Source: Streptomyces asiaticus (GTDB taxonomy: Bacteria > Actinomycetota > Actinomycetes > Streptomycetales > Streptomycetaceae). From it: a stretch of DNA of 64,000 nucleotides. The notes beneath the pieces were generated by a model. It worked only from the letters and a program-made list of their open reading frames with translations, ran no database searches and was not told the DNA's origin. The stretch is from assembly GCF_018138715.1 (NCBI RefSeq), contig NZ_JAGSHX010000006.1, forward strand, positions 1,054,001-1,118,000, in the 5' to 3' direction. The position numbers were made by a program, and so were the translations under genes. Positions 31,219 to 40,096 of the stretch are shown piece after piece (position 1 is the first letter of the stretch; the number at the start of each line of letters is the position of its first letter).

Positions 31219-32079
31219 GTGGCCTCCACCGAAGCACCCTCCACAACCACGCCGACGGCGCTCCTGCCCACAGCCTCCTGGAGCGGCGGCACCCACGTCC
31301 GGAATCTGCGCACGGTCCGGGTCATGTGGCAGCGCGAACTCATCCGGCTCTCCCGAAGCCCCGTCGGCCTCCTCATGAGCCTGCTCACGCCTCTGATGTT
31401 CTTGATGGTCCTGGGGACCGGACTGAACTCCGCCATGCGCGACGCGGGCAACGACGCCGACTTTCGCTCCTATTTCCTGCCCGGCATGCTCCTCATGGTC
31501 GTCCAGGCACCCGCGGTCAACACAGGCGTATCGATCGTATGGGACCGCCGGGCCGGTTTCCTCCGCGAGATGCTTGTCGCCCCGGTGCGCCGCAGCGCGT
31601 TGATCGCCGGTATCTGCCTGGGCGGCGCGACCGCCGCCACCGCATACGGCGCGCTGGTGCTCGCCATCGCCGGGGTGCTCGGCGTCACCTACGACCCGCT
31701 TCTGTTCGCACCGGTGTTGATGGAATTGCTGGTGACCACGCTGGCACTCACCGCGCTGGGGGCACTGGCCGCCGTGAGCATCACACGCATAGAAACCTTC
31801 CAGGCCGTGGTCGGCATCTCGATGATGCCTCTCCTCTTCCTGTCCGGAGCGCTCTTCCCCGTCAGCGGGCTCCCCGGATGGCTGAACGGCGCGGTATTGG
31901 CGAACCCCCTGACCTACGCCGTCGATGCGATGCGCCGCACGCTGTCCGACGCCGGCACCGGCGGCGGGCCGCACTGGTGGGGCTGGCAGCCACCCATCGC
32001 GGTGGAGATGGCGTTCGTCGGCGCACTGGCGCTGATTGCCCTGGCCACCGCGGCACGGCGCTTCTCCAGGATCGACTAG
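31219..32079 (+). CDS. ABC-2 type permease (DrrB type)
   Basis: A 286-residue integral membrane permease with six hydrophobic segments and the ABC-2 features LIRLSRSPVGLLMSLLTPLMF and SMMPLLFLSGALFPVSGLPGW. It pairs with the preceding ATPase, whose stop is 3 nt upstream. It is the last gene of the lasso operon; a hairpin follows at 32110. Confidence 0.93.
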   Translation: MASTEAPSTTTPTALLPTASWSGGTHVRNLRTVRVMWQRELIRLSRSPVGLLMSLLTPLMFLMVLGTGLNSAMRDAGNDADFRSYFLPGMLLMVVQAPAVNTGVSIVWDRRAGFLREMLVAPVRRSALIAGICLGGATAATAYGALVLAIAGVLGVTYDPLLFAPVLMELLVTTLALTALGALAAVSITRIETFQAVVGISMMPLLFLSGALFPVSGLPGWLNGAVLANPLTYAVDAMRRTLSDAGTGGGPHWWGWQPPIAVEMAFVGALALIALATAARRFSRID

Positions 32080-32109
32080 TTTCCCTCCGCTCGGCGTCTT
32101 CTCGATCAA

Positions 32110-32154
32110 AGGGGGTAGGTGGCGATCGTCCCGCCCACTGCGTCACCTCCCCCT
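32110..32154 (+). terminator. Hairpin ending the lasso operon
   Basis: AGGGGG-t-AGGTG pairs with CACCTCCCCCT, with one bulged base, 30 nt after the permease stop. There is no T-run. Confidence 0.6.
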
Positions 32155-32171
32155 ATGACCAGGAGAGACAC

Positions 32172-33296
32172 GTGCCCAGAACGCTTGTCACGGGTATCGC
32201 CGCCACCGCCGTCGCCACCGTCCTGCTCACCGGCTCCGGGGCCGTGAGCGCCACCGCCACGGCCACCGCGCCACGCGAGCCGCACGCCACCGATGTCCAT
32301 CGGGTCCACATCCAGGACGACTTCGACTCGCTCGGCCCCGAGGTCCGGGCGCTGAAACTGGACTCGGGGCGCACCGCCCACTACATCGACGACGGCCCCC
32401 GGGACGGCAAGCCGGTGCTCTACATCGGCGGCACCGGCACCAGCGCGCGGGTGGCGCATATGACGGACTTCCTGCGCTCCACCCGGGAGTCCCTGGGCCT
32501 GCGGCTGATATCGGTCGAGCGCAACGGCTTCGGGGACACCGAGTTCGACAAGAGCCTGGGGAAGGCCGACTTCGCGAAGGACGCACTCCAGGTGCTGGAC
32601 CGTATCGGGGTGCGCAAGGCGAGTGTGATCGCCATCTCGGGCGGCGGTCCGTACGCCGCCGAGCTGGCGTCGCTGGCCCCGGACCGCATTCAGTCACTGC
32701 ACCTGGCCGCCGCCCTGCCGCCGTACGGTGCGCTACGTCCGTACTGCTCGATGTCCGACGAGGAGCTGGGCAAGTCCCTGGAGAAGCAGATCGCCGATCC
32801 CCGGGTCTGGTGGGCGCTCCCGGACGACAGCCCGACCAAGCGCATCCCCGGCTTCGCCGACACCGCCTTCGAGGACGGCGCCCGCACCTACAACCAACGC
32901 GGCCAGAAGGCCGACCCCGCAGCTCAGGTGCATGAGCAGAAGCTCTACTGCCAGCGGCCCGGCCCCGATCTGTCAAAGCTGAAGGCCCCCGTCACCATTT
33001 ACAGCGGGAAGAAGGACACGACCGTGCCGCCCAGCACGATCGACACCTGGAAGCAGCACCTGCCCGGCAATCCGGCCGTGCGCAGCTATGCCGACACGGG
33101 ACACGATGTGCAGTACCGCCACTGGGACCAGATCCTCGTCGACCTCGCCGGGCACACGGACCGCACGGTCATCTGCTACCGGGGCCACAGCTCCATGCCA
33201 CCGGCCCGGATCGCCGACCCGCTGGTCGCCAAGAGGCAGGCCACCCTCGGCAGCTGCGCCTGGCAGAAGCCCGCCGCGGACAGTCCCGTCGGCTGA
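32172..33296 (+). CDS. Secreted alpha/beta hydrolase
   Basis: A 374-residue exported hydrolase with a Sec-type signal (LVTGIAATAVATVLLTGSGAVSATA). The probable triad is S156 (AISGGGP), D282 (GKKDTTVPP) and H311 (DTGHDVQY). The start GTG 32172 has AGGAGA upstream. Cysteines in the cap and C-terminus may form disulfides after export. It follows the lasso operon after a terminator, so a role there (for example degrading peptide or acting on its target) is only speculation. Confidence 0.88.
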   Translation: MPRTLVTGIAATAVATVLLTGSGAVSATATATAPREPHATDVHRVHIQDDFDSLGPEVRALKLDSGRTAHYIDDGPRDGKPVLYIGGTGTSARVAHMTDFLRSTRESLGLRLISVERNGFGDTEFDKSLGKADFAKDALQVLDRIGVRKASVIAISGGGPYAAELASLAPDRIQSLHLAAALPPYGALRPYCSMSDEELGKSLEKQIADPRVWWALPDDSPTKRIPGFADTAFEDGARTYNQRGQKADPAAQVHEQKLYCQRPGPDLSKLKAPVTIYSGKKDTTVPPSTIDTWKQHLPGNPAVRSYADTGHDVQYRHWDQILVDLAGHTDRTVICYRGHSSMPPARIADPLVAKRQATLGSCAWQKPAADSPVG

Positions 33297-33299
33297 CCC

Positions 33300-33812
33300 G
33301 GGACCGCGCCGGCTCCACCACATCGTGGCGCCACCGCCGAGCCAGTTGTCATCGGTGCCGGTCCAGGCGCTGTGCCCGGTGGTGCCCAGGAGCCAGCCTC
33401 CGGGCCGCAGCCAGGTGGCGATCCTGGCGAGGAGCGGAGGCTGTTCGTCCAGGGGGATGTGGATCAGAGCGTAGAGGGAGACCACAGCGTCGAAGGCGGC
33501 GGCCGGGAACTCCAGGGCCGTGGCGTCGGCCTGGCGGAACTCGGCCTCCGGTACGAACTCCCGCGCCCGGCGGATCTGCTCCCCGCTGATGTCGACACCG
33601 GTCACCCGGTGCCCTGCGGCGCTGAGCACGCGGGCGACCGGGAGGCCGGAGCCGCATCCCAGGTCCAGCACGGTGGCGGTGGCCGGGATGCGCTGTTGGA
33701 GGGTGTCGAGCCAGGGCCGGTACTTGGTTTCGGTGGCGTAGGACTCCTCGTAGTGGCGGGCGAGCGCGTCGTACCCGCGTCTGACCACATCCTTGGGATC
33801 GTCGATGTCCAC
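33300..33812 (-). pseudogene. Class I SAM methyltransferase, C-terminally truncated
   Basis: DDPKDVVRRGYDALARHYEESYATE followed by motif I VLDLGCGSGLPVARVL and the tail GTTGHSAWTGTDDNWLGGGATMWWS match small SAM methyltransferases. The match ends abruptly at the convergent hydrolase stop; beyond that the frame is only the hydrolase antisense. Intact relatives continue for about 40 residues with the final strands. The start is uncertain (GTG 33812 used). Probably a remnant of a rearrangement. Confidence 0.65.
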
Positions 33813-34213
33813 GGCCGGGCACGGTAGTTGGGGGCGGATGCGTTCCGCGAACGGTTTTCGTGCGTCGGTGCGGCGCCGTTCGCGCCTTCGGCGCCTTTGA
33901 GCATGGGTCCGGGGGTGCCCTGGCCGGGCTCCGCCGCCGACCACCGGGCCGGCGGGGGCGAGGCCCGGTGGCGGCCCCCGCCGGCCCATGCTGAGGACCG
34001 GGCCGGACTGCGGCGGGGGTGGGGGTACCCCTGGAAAACGTTTGACAAATTAGTTGCGCCAGATCAAGCATTTCCGAGGGGGTGCCCCGGGAGAGGCTGC
34101 CCCACCGGCCCGGCGGACGGCGACGACGCCGCGCCCCCACCCCCGCCGCCGCTGCTCACCTGCGCCGAAGGCGCGAGACGATGCCCGCGCCTGGTCGCCC
34201 GTCCCCAGCGCCG
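33813..34213. other. Intergenic region, no gene seen
   Basis: Mostly GC-rich inverted repeats (GGGCCGGCGGGGGCGAGGCCC and similar short palindromes). One AT-rich island at about 34037-34056 contains TTGACAAATTAGTTG and could be a promoter or regulator site. No convincing -10 box goes with it. Confidence 0.5.
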
Positions 34214-34426
34214 TCAGACCCTGCGCACTGCGGCGACGAACTCCGCCCAGGCCCCGGCCGGAACGACCAGGGCGGGACCGTCCTTGTCCTTGGAGTCGCG
34301 GATGCCGACCTGGGCGGTGTGGGGCAGGTGCGCGATCTCGACGCACGCGGTCCCGTTGTTCTCGCTGTAGGACGACTTGAACCAGGCGCCTTCGGGGGCG
34401 ACATCAGAAGCTATGCGGTGTGTCAT
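34214..34426 (-). CDS. DUF397 domain protein
   Basis: A 70-residue protein with the DUF397 pattern GAWFKSSYSENNGTACVEIAHL, GIRDSKDKDGPALVVPAGAWAEFVAAV. DUF397 proteins are encoded beside Scr1-family XRE regulators and are thought to antagonise them as an antitoxin- or modulator-like partner. Its ATG is 1 nt after the XRE stop, so the pair is coupled. Confidence 0.95.
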   Translation of the reverse strand: MTHRIASDVAPEGAWFKSSYSENNGTACVEIAHLPHTAQVGIRDSKDKDGPALVVPAGAWAEFVAAVRRV

Positions 34427-34427
34427 G

Positions 34428-35291
34428 TCAGATCTCCCGTACTAGTCGTTGCAGGAAAGCGGGTGTCTCGCCAGGCGCGAGAGCGCCTGCCCGCAGGGCC
34501 TCGAACCTGCGGGAGAAAGTCCAGATGGTGGTGTCCTTGTCGCTGATCTCCGACCCGTCGGCGGCGTCGCTTTGCACCACCGTCGGAAGCGGGCTGCCGA
34601 ACTCCAGCAGGGTGAAGTTGGCACCTGTCCTGTAGGTGGCCGTGGCCATCGGGAGAATCTGGACGGTCACGTTGTCGAGTTGCGCGAAAGCAAGAAGCGC
34701 CTCGTACTGCTCACGCATCACTTCCGGGCCGCCCACCACCCGTCGCAGTGTCGCTTCCTCCTGGATGACCCAAAGCTCCACAGGGCTGTCTCTGCGCGTC
34801 AGAGCCTTCTTGCGCTCCATGCGAATCTGAATGTGGCGCTCGACGAACTCCGTCGTCGTCTCCTCAACCGGCTTGGCGGTCTGGAACATCTCCCGGGCGT
34901 ATCGCTCGGTCTGCAACAACCCGAGGACCACATTCGGCTGCCAAGCCCGGATGCTCCGAGCACCGCTTTCCAGCCCGATGTACATCCCCATGCCGGACGG
35001 CAGCACGCTGCGATAGAGCGACCACCAACCCCGGTTGAGTGAGTCCCGGTGGATCTCGACCAGGAAATCCACGTCATCCTCATCCTCGACTCCGTAGCGG
35101 TCCAGCAGAGTTCGCAGCTCCACAGTGGTCTTGAGGCCGGTCAGCCCGTTCTCCACGCGATGGAGCTTCGAGGGGGAGAACGTCAACCCGTCCACCGCCT
35201 CCGCCAGGGTGAATCCGGCCTTGTCCCTCAACCGCTTGAGCTCCCAGCCGAGTTGCATGCGACGGACCGTGGGTCCTGTTGGTGCTGCCAC
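34428..35291 (-). CDS. Scr1-family XRE regulator (HTH plus DUF5753)
   Basis: A 287-residue regulator. An N-terminal XRE HTH (LGWELKRLRDKAGFTLAEAVDGLTFSPSKLHRVENG) is followed by a DUF5753-type domain (EPNVVLGLLQTERYAR-like, ILPMATATYRTGANFTLLEF). GTG 35291 has GGGAGG 7 nt upstream. It forms the usual pair with the DUF397 gene and is divergent from the small gene at 35514. Many such pairs occur per Streptomyces genome, with roles in development and antibiotic control. Confidence 0.95.
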   Translation of the reverse strand: MAAPTGPTVRRMQLGWELKRLRDKAGFTLAEAVDGLTFSPSKLHRVENGLTGLKTTVELRTLLDRYGVEDEDDVDFLVEIHRDSLNRGWWSLYRSVLPSGMGMYIGLESGARSIRAWQPNVVLGLLQTERYAREMFQTAKPVEETTTEFVERHIQIRMERKKALTRRDSPVELWVIQEEATLRRVVGGPEVMREQYEALLAFAQLDNVTVQILPMATATYRTGANFTLLEFGSPLPTVVQSDAADGSEISDKDTTIWTFSRRFEALRAGALAPGETPAFLQRLVREI

Positions 35292-35513
35292 GAGTATGCC
35301 TCCCGGTGGGTTGAGCCTGCCATGCCGTGGTGCGAGTTCCGAGTCTGGCACCGGAAACCCGCTTTGTTCTGACAACAGCCCACTCGGTCACATATGCCAT
35401 CTCAAGCGAGAAATTCAATCGCTCTTGCACAGCAACTCTTTCGACCGTGAAGCTGTTTCCGCCACCGCCTCATCACTCGCGGTAGCCGAACCTCGGAACG
35501 CCATGGAGCCCTC

Positions 35514-35825
35514 ATGCCTTCATCACGCCCCCGTCTGCTGCCCTGGCCCGGACTGAACGGGCAGCCCTGCTACCTGGTCACCGACGACACCGGCACCAGC
35601 CACCTCTCCCGACTGGCCGACGAGATGGAGGCCGTACAGCTACGGACCGGGGCCGAGCTTCTCGGGCATGCGCGCCCGCTGCTCCAGGACCGCAAGGCTG
35701 ACGTCGGTGAGCTGCGGTTTGCGGGGCATCGGCTCGCCGAGGCGCTGCATGACGCGCTGCGGGTGGCGGAGAGTCGGGGGCGGCGGCTGGAGGACCGGGA
35801 AGAGACCGCACCCGAGCGGAGTTAG
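35514..35825 (+). CDS. Conserved small protein, unknown function
   Basis: A 103-residue protein starting MPSSRPRLLPWPG, with GGAG 5 nt upstream. Leu/Ala-rich helices (LSRLADEMEAVQ, LAEALHDALRVAESRG) suggest a helical fold. Similar short proteins commonly sit divergent to Scr1-type XRE genes in Streptomyces, which supports it being real. Function unknown. Confidence 0.8.
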   Translation: MPSSRPRLLPWPGLNGQPCYLVTDDTGTSHLSRLADEMEAVQLRTGAELLGHARPLLQDRKADVGELRFAGHRLAEALHDALRVAESRGRRLEDREETAPERS

Positions 35826-35832
35826 TAGAAGC

Positions 35833-36939
35833 ATGAACAACAGCGTGGACGTCGTGGTCATCGGTGCCGGGCAGGCGGGGTTGTCCGGGGCCTATCACCT
35901 GAGGCGCGCCGGGTACGAGCCCGGCACCGGCTTCGTGGTGCTCGACCACGCGCCCGCGCCCGGCGGGGCGTGGCAGTTCCGGTGGCCGTCGCTGACGTAC
36001 GGCAAGGTGCACGGGATGTACGACCTGCCCGGCATGCGGCTGACCAGCGATGAAGCGGATCCCGAGCGGCCCTCGGCCGAGGTGATCCCGGCGTACTTCA
36101 CACGCTACGAGCGCGCCTTCGATCTGCGGGTGGTCCGCCCCGTGCACGTCGACGCCGTACGGGACGGGGACGACGGCCGGCTGCTGGTCGAGACCTCGGC
36201 CGGGACCTGGGCCGCGCGGGCGCTGATCAACGCGACCGGGACCTGGGACCGGCCGTTCTGGCCCCGTTACCCCGGGCAGGAGACCTTCCGGGGGCGGCAG
36301 TTGCACACCGCGCAGTACCCGGGGCCCGAGGCGTTCGCCGGACAGCGGGTGATCGTCGTCGGGGGCGGCGCCTCCGGGGTGCAGCATCTGCTGGAGATCG
36401 CGGAGGTGGCGGCGGAGACGACCTGGGTGACCCGGCGCCCGCCGGTGTTCCGCGAGGGGCCGTTCGGCGAGGTGCAGGGGCGGGCGGCGGTGGCGCTGGT
36501 CGAGGAGCGGGTACGGCGGGGGCTGCCACCCCAGAGCGTGGTGTCCGTGACCGGGCTGCCCCTGACGGAGCCGATGCTGCGCGCCCGGGAGAACGGCGTC
36601 CTCGACCGGCTGCCGATGTTCGAGCGGATCACCCCGGACGGGGTGGCCTGGGCGGATGGGCGCCATGTCGAGGCGGACACGATCCTCTGGGCCACCGGCT
36701 TCCGCGCCGCGATCGACCATCTCGCCCCGCTGCGGCTGCGTGAGCGGGGTGGCGGGATCGCCGTGGAGGGGACCCGGGCGGTCCGTGACCCACGGGTGCA
36801 TCTGGTCGGCTACGGGCCCTCGGCCAGTACGGTCGGCGCCAACCGGGCGGGCCGGGCGGCCGTACGGGAGATCCAGGAGCTGCTGGGTGCCCCTGACGAC
36901 AGCCAGTGGTCACCGGAGAAGGTCGCTGTCGGGCGTTGA
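35833..36939 (+). CDS. Flavin-containing monooxygenase (CzcO/TrkA-like)
   Basis: A 368-residue FAD/NADPH oxidoreductase. The FAD motif VVIGAGQAGLSGAYHL is near the N-terminus and the NADPH motif VIVVGGGASGVQHL near residue 173. The conserved LWATGF lies at 293-298, with LVGYGPSAST near the end. The family includes Baeyer-Villiger and N-oxygenating enzymes; the substrate here is unknown. The 3' end overlaps the convergent LacI gene by 30 bp. Confidence 0.92.
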   Translation: MNNSVDVVVIGAGQAGLSGAYHLRRAGYEPGTGFVVLDHAPAPGGAWQFRWPSLTYGKVHGMYDLPGMRLTSDEADPERPSAEVIPAYFTRYERAFDLRVVRPVHVDAVRDGDDGRLLVETSAGTWAARALINATGTWDRPFWPRYPGQETFRGRQLHTAQYPGPEAFAGQRVIVVGGGASGVQHLLEIAEVAAETTWVTRRPPVFREGPFGEVQGRAAVALVEERVRRGLPPQSVVSVTGLPLTEPMLRARENGVLDRLPMFERITPDGVAWADGRHVEADTILWATGFRAAIDHLAPLRLRERGGGIAVEGTRAVRDPRVHLVGYGPSASTVGANRAGRAAVREIQELLGAPDDSQWSPEKVAVGR

Positions 36940-37992
36940 CCGGGTGCGGGGCGGGCCGGTGCTGCCCCGGACCACGAGGGTGGGGTCGAGGACGATGTCC
37001 CGGTCGGCGGTGCGCCCCTCGTCGAGTCGTTCGGCTGCTGCCCGGACGGCGACTTCGGCCGCCTCGGCGGCGTCCTGGCGCACCGAGGTGAGGTCGATGA
37101 AGGACAGCCGGGCGAGTTGGCTGTCGTCGTAGCCCACGACGGACACGTCATCGGGGACGCTGACGCCCGCGCGCAGGAGCGTGCCGAGCAGACCGTGCGC
37201 ACAGCGGTCGTTCCCCGCGATGACGGCCGTGGGCAGCTCGGGCCGCGCGAGCAGGTCCCGGGCCACCCGGGCGCCGGATTCCTCGGTGTAGTCACCGGGA
37301 TGGACCTGGATGTGCTCTGCGAGCCCGTGGTGACGCATGGCGGCGCGGTATCCGCGTCGTCTCTCCTCGGCGGCGGGCATGGCGCCGCCGTCGATGTGCG
37401 CGATGGCGCGGTGCCCTTGTGCGACGAGGTGGTCGACGGCCTGGTGCATCCCGTTCCGCTCGGCGGTCCGGACGACGTCCGTACCGGCGGCTCGCGTCCG
37501 CGGGTTGATCTCCACGATGGAGGGCCGGCCGACGTCCGTGGCCGGCTGGTGCCGCTCGAACGTCGTGCCGATGGTGATGATGGCTTCACAGCGCAGTCCG
37601 AGCAGTTCGTCCATCGCCTGACGCTCGTCGCGGGTTTCGACCATGGCGTTGAGCACGAGGGTGTAGCCGTGCTTCCGGGCGGCGGGGTACAGGGCCTCGA
37701 CGATGCCCACGTCGTGCGGCTGGCGCATGGTGAACAGCACGCCCAACTGGCGGCTCCGCGTGCGGCGCAGAAGCTGGGCGGCGGTGTCGGGGCGGTAGCC
37801 CAGTTCCTCGGCCGCCTGGAACACCCGTCGGCGCGTATCGGCGCTCGCACCGGGCTGGTTGCGGAACACCAGTGACACCAGGGCCTGTGAGACACCGACG
37901 CGCGCGGCGACGTCGGACATGGTCGGGCGCTTGGGGCGCCCCGCCGGGGTTACCCGCCCGTCCGAGGGGCCGGTGCTCCCTGGATCCCCCAT
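36910..37992 (-). CDS. LacI-family transcriptional regulator
   Basis: A 360-residue LacI repressor. The HTH reads TMSDVAARVGVSQALVSLVFRNQPGASADTR, and the periplasmic-binding-like effector domain includes AVIAGNDRCAHGLLGTL and DVSVVGYDDSQLARLSFIDLTSVRQD. The start is ATG 37992 after GAGGAGGCAGGG. It is divergent from the sugar MFS gene and probably represses it through the inverted repeats at 38011 and 38043. Confidence 0.93.
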   Translation of the reverse strand: MGDPGSTGPSDGRVTPAGRPKRPTMSDVAARVGVSQALVSLVFRNQPGASADTRRRVFQAAEELGYRPDTAAQLLRRTRSRQLGVLFTMRQPHDVGIVEALYPAARKHGYTLVLNAMVETRDERQAMDELLGLRCEAIITIGTTFERHQPATDVGRPSIVEINPRTRAAGTDVVRTAERNGMHQAVDHLVAQGHRAIAHIDGGAMPAAEERRRGYRAAMRHHGLAEHIQVHPGDYTEESGARVARDLLARPELPTAVIAGNDRCAHGLLGTLLRAGVSVPDDVSVVGYDDSQLARLSFIDLTSVRQDAAEAAEVAVRAAAERLDEGRTADRDIVLDPTLVVRGSTGPPRTRSTPDSDLLR

Positions 37993-38010
37993 CCCTGCCT
38001 CCTCGCGCTT

Positions 38011-38024
38011 CATGTCTTGACATG
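38011..38024. promoter_or_regulatory. Palindrome CATGTC-TT-GACATG
   Basis: A perfect 6+2+6 inverted repeat just upstream of the LacI start, suitable for autoregulation. Confidence 0.55.
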
Positions 38025-38042
38025 CATCACACGCCGCCCTCA

Positions 38043-38067
38043 TAGTACGTGGCACTTGTACGTACTA
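38043..38067. promoter_or_regulatory. Inverted repeat TAGTACGT-N9-ACGTACTA
   Basis: A perfect 8-bp inverted repeat in the LacI/MFS divergent region; the flanking sequence (TTGTAC, TTGTACTGACAA) repeats part of the arm. Candidate operator for the adjacent LacI protein. Confidence 0.55.
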
Positions 38068-38208
38068 GTTGTACTGACAAACGGACAAAGTCTCTCCGCA
38101 GCCGCACGATCGTGGCTGGCTGGGCGGCCACTCACCCGACATCGGGAAACAACCGCACGTGTCGGGGCGCCACCACACCTCCGCTGCCTCCACGAGGAGC
38201 CAACGACG

Positions 38209-39645
38209 ATGAACACCCGACTCGGCCCCGAGCACTCGGGCATCGCAGCCCAAGAACCCGAACTACCGCCGGACACCAAAGGCCCCCATGCACGACGTCT
38301 CGGACTGGTCGCCGTCATCGTGACCTTCGGCGGGCTGCTGTTCGGCTACGACACCGGCGTCATCAACGGTGCCCTCGATCCCCTCACCGCCGACCTCGGT
38401 CTGACCGCCCTCACCGAGGGCATCGTCGTCAGCATCCTCATCTTCGGTGCCGCCTTCGGCGCCATGATCGGCGGAGCGCTGTCCGACCGGCACGGCCGCC
38501 GCCACAACATCCTGCTGTTGGCCCTGGTGTTCACGATCGGCACCCTGGGCTGCGTCCTGTCACCGAGCTGGCAGGTGCTCGCCCTCTTCCGCTTCATCCT
38601 CGGCCTGGCCGTGGGCGGGGCCTCGGCGACGGTTCCGGTCTACCTGGCCGAGATCGCCCCGGCCGAGCGCCGCGGTTCCATCGTCACCCGCAACGAGGTG
38701 ATGATCGTGACCGGCCAGTTCGCCGCGTTCGTCATCAACGCGATCATCTTCAACCTATGGGGAGAGGTCGACGGAATCTGGCGGCTCATGCTCCTTGTCG
38801 CCGTCCTTCCGGCGATCGGGCTGTTCATCGGCATGCTGCGGCTGCCGGAGAGCCCGCGCTGGCTGGTCTCCCAGGGCCGTGACGAAGAGGCGCTCGCGGT
38901 GCTGTCCCAGGTCCGCACCGCCGAGCGGGCCCAGGCCGAGATGGCCGAGGTCCATCGCCTCGCCGAGGAGGAGCGGGTCGCCAAGACCGCGGGCAGGGTG
39001 GATCTCGGGGTGCGATGGGTGCGTGTGCTCATCCTGATCGGGGCGGGTCTCGGATTCTGCCAGCAGTTCACCGGCATCAACTCCGTCATGTACTACGGTA
39101 CGCAGCTGCTCGGCGACGCCGGGTTCTCGGGCGACTCCGCCATCATCGCGAACACCCTCAACGGCGCCTTCAGCGTCATCGGCATCACGGTGGGCCTGTT
39201 GGTCATCAACAAGCTCAGCCGACGCACCATGCTGCTCGGTGGGTTCGCCCTGACCACGACATTCCACCTGCTCGTCGGTCTCTCCGCGCTGCTGATGCCC
39301 GAGGGCGGCGCCAAGGCGTGGCTCATTCTCGTGTTCGTCGTGCTCTTCGTCTTCTCCATGCAGGCCACCATCGGTCCGCTGGTCTGGCTCATCCTCTCCG
39401 AGATGTTCCCCCTGAAGATCCGCAGCCTGGCCATCGGTATCAGCATCTTCGTGCTGTGGATGGCGAACGCCCTGGTCGCCCTCGGCTTCCCGCCCGTCGT
39501 GGCGGCCATGGGCATCTCGAACACCTTCTTCGCCTTCGCGGCCTTCGGTGTGCTGGCCATCGTCTTCATCGCGACCTGCGTCCCCGAGACCAAGGACCGC
39601 TCACTGGAAGAGCTGGAGGACGACTTCCGTGCCCGCTACTCCTGA
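38209..39645 (+). CDS. Sugar porter MFS transporter
   Basis: A 478-residue 12-TM sugar:H+ symporter. Signatures: GYDTGVINGA (TM1), DRHGRRHN after TM2, PVYLAEIAPAERRG after TM4, RLPESPRWLVSQGRDEEA at the TM6 end, QQFTGINSVMYYG in TM7, and PETKDRSLEELE at the C-terminus. The start has GAGGAG 10 nt upstream. It is controlled by the divergent LacI gene and is 33 nt before the universal stress gene. The sugar is not evident; inositol/xylose-like porters share this pattern. Confidence 0.95.
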   Translation: MNTRLGPEHSGIAAQEPELPPDTKGPHARRLGLVAVIVTFGGLLFGYDTGVINGALDPLTADLGLTALTEGIVVSILIFGAAFGAMIGGALSDRHGRRHNILLLALVFTIGTLGCVLSPSWQVLALFRFILGLAVGGASATVPVYLAEIAPAERRGSIVTRNEVMIVTGQFAAFVINAIIFNLWGEVDGIWRLMLLVAVLPAIGLFIGMLRLPESPRWLVSQGRDEEALAVLSQVRTAERAQAEMAEVHRLAEEERVAKTAGRVDLGVRWVRVLILIGAGLGFCQQFTGINSVMYYGTQLLGDAGFSGDSAIIANTLNGAFSVIGITVGLLVINKLSRRTMLLGGFALTTTFHLLVGLSALLMPEGGAKAWLILVFVVLFVFSMQATIGPLVWLILSEMFPLKIRSLAIGISIFVLWMANALVALGFPPVVAAMGISNTFFAFAAFGVLAIVFIATCVPETKDRSLEELEDDFRARYS

Positions 39646-39678
39646 CCCGATCCGCTCCGGCAGAAGGGCTCCCACACC

Positions 39679-40038
39679 ATGACCGTCATGACCGCCATCG
39701 CCGAGGGCCGCGAGGGAGACCACGCGCTGGCCGCGGGAATCGCCGAGGCCCGGCTGCTGGGCACCGATCTGGTACTGGTCAATCTGCGTCTGTCGGCGCT
39801 GGACCGCTCCGGGGTGCCCGAGGACCCGAAGATCACGATCGTCGAGCGCAGCGGCCCCGGTGACCGCGACCCGGTCGACGCCGTTCTGGACGAGATCGAG
39901 GCCCGGCCCGACGTCGACCGGCTGGTCATCGGCCTCCGCCGGCGCTCGCCGGTGGGCAAGGCACTGCTGGGCAGTGTGAGCCAGCGGCTGCTGCTGGAGA
40001 GCCCCGTCCCCGTCGTCGCGGTCAAGCCCCCGGCCTGA
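39679..40038 (+). CDS. Universal stress protein family
   Basis: A 119-residue UspA-fold protein. The ATP-type loop near the C-terminus reads IGLRRRSPVGKALLGSVSQRLLLESPVPVVAV (G-2x-G-9x-S pattern). Shorter than the 140-150 residues usual for the family. It sits after the MFS gene, probably in the same transcript. Confidence 0.85.
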   Translation: MTVMTAIAEGREGDHALAAGIAEARLLGTDLVLVNLRLSALDRSGVPEDPKITIVERSGPGDRDPVDAVLDEIEARPDVDRLVIGLRRRSPVGKALLGSVSQRLLLESPVPVVAVKPPA

Positions 40039-40096
40039 CCGGGCCCCGCCGTCAGGACCCTTCCCGATGCACACGAGGAGACCGGCGAACCCCAGG

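Noticed and set aside
31086..32171. Long plus-strand reading frame running into the secreted hydrolase
   Set aside because: It is the ABC permease gene read in another frame; the hydrolase has its own GTG with AGGAGA and a signal peptide at 32172.
34037..34056. TTGACAAATTAGTTG as a MarR-type operator
   Set aside because: The sequence is not a good inverted repeat and no MarR gene is near; it is only an AT-rich island.
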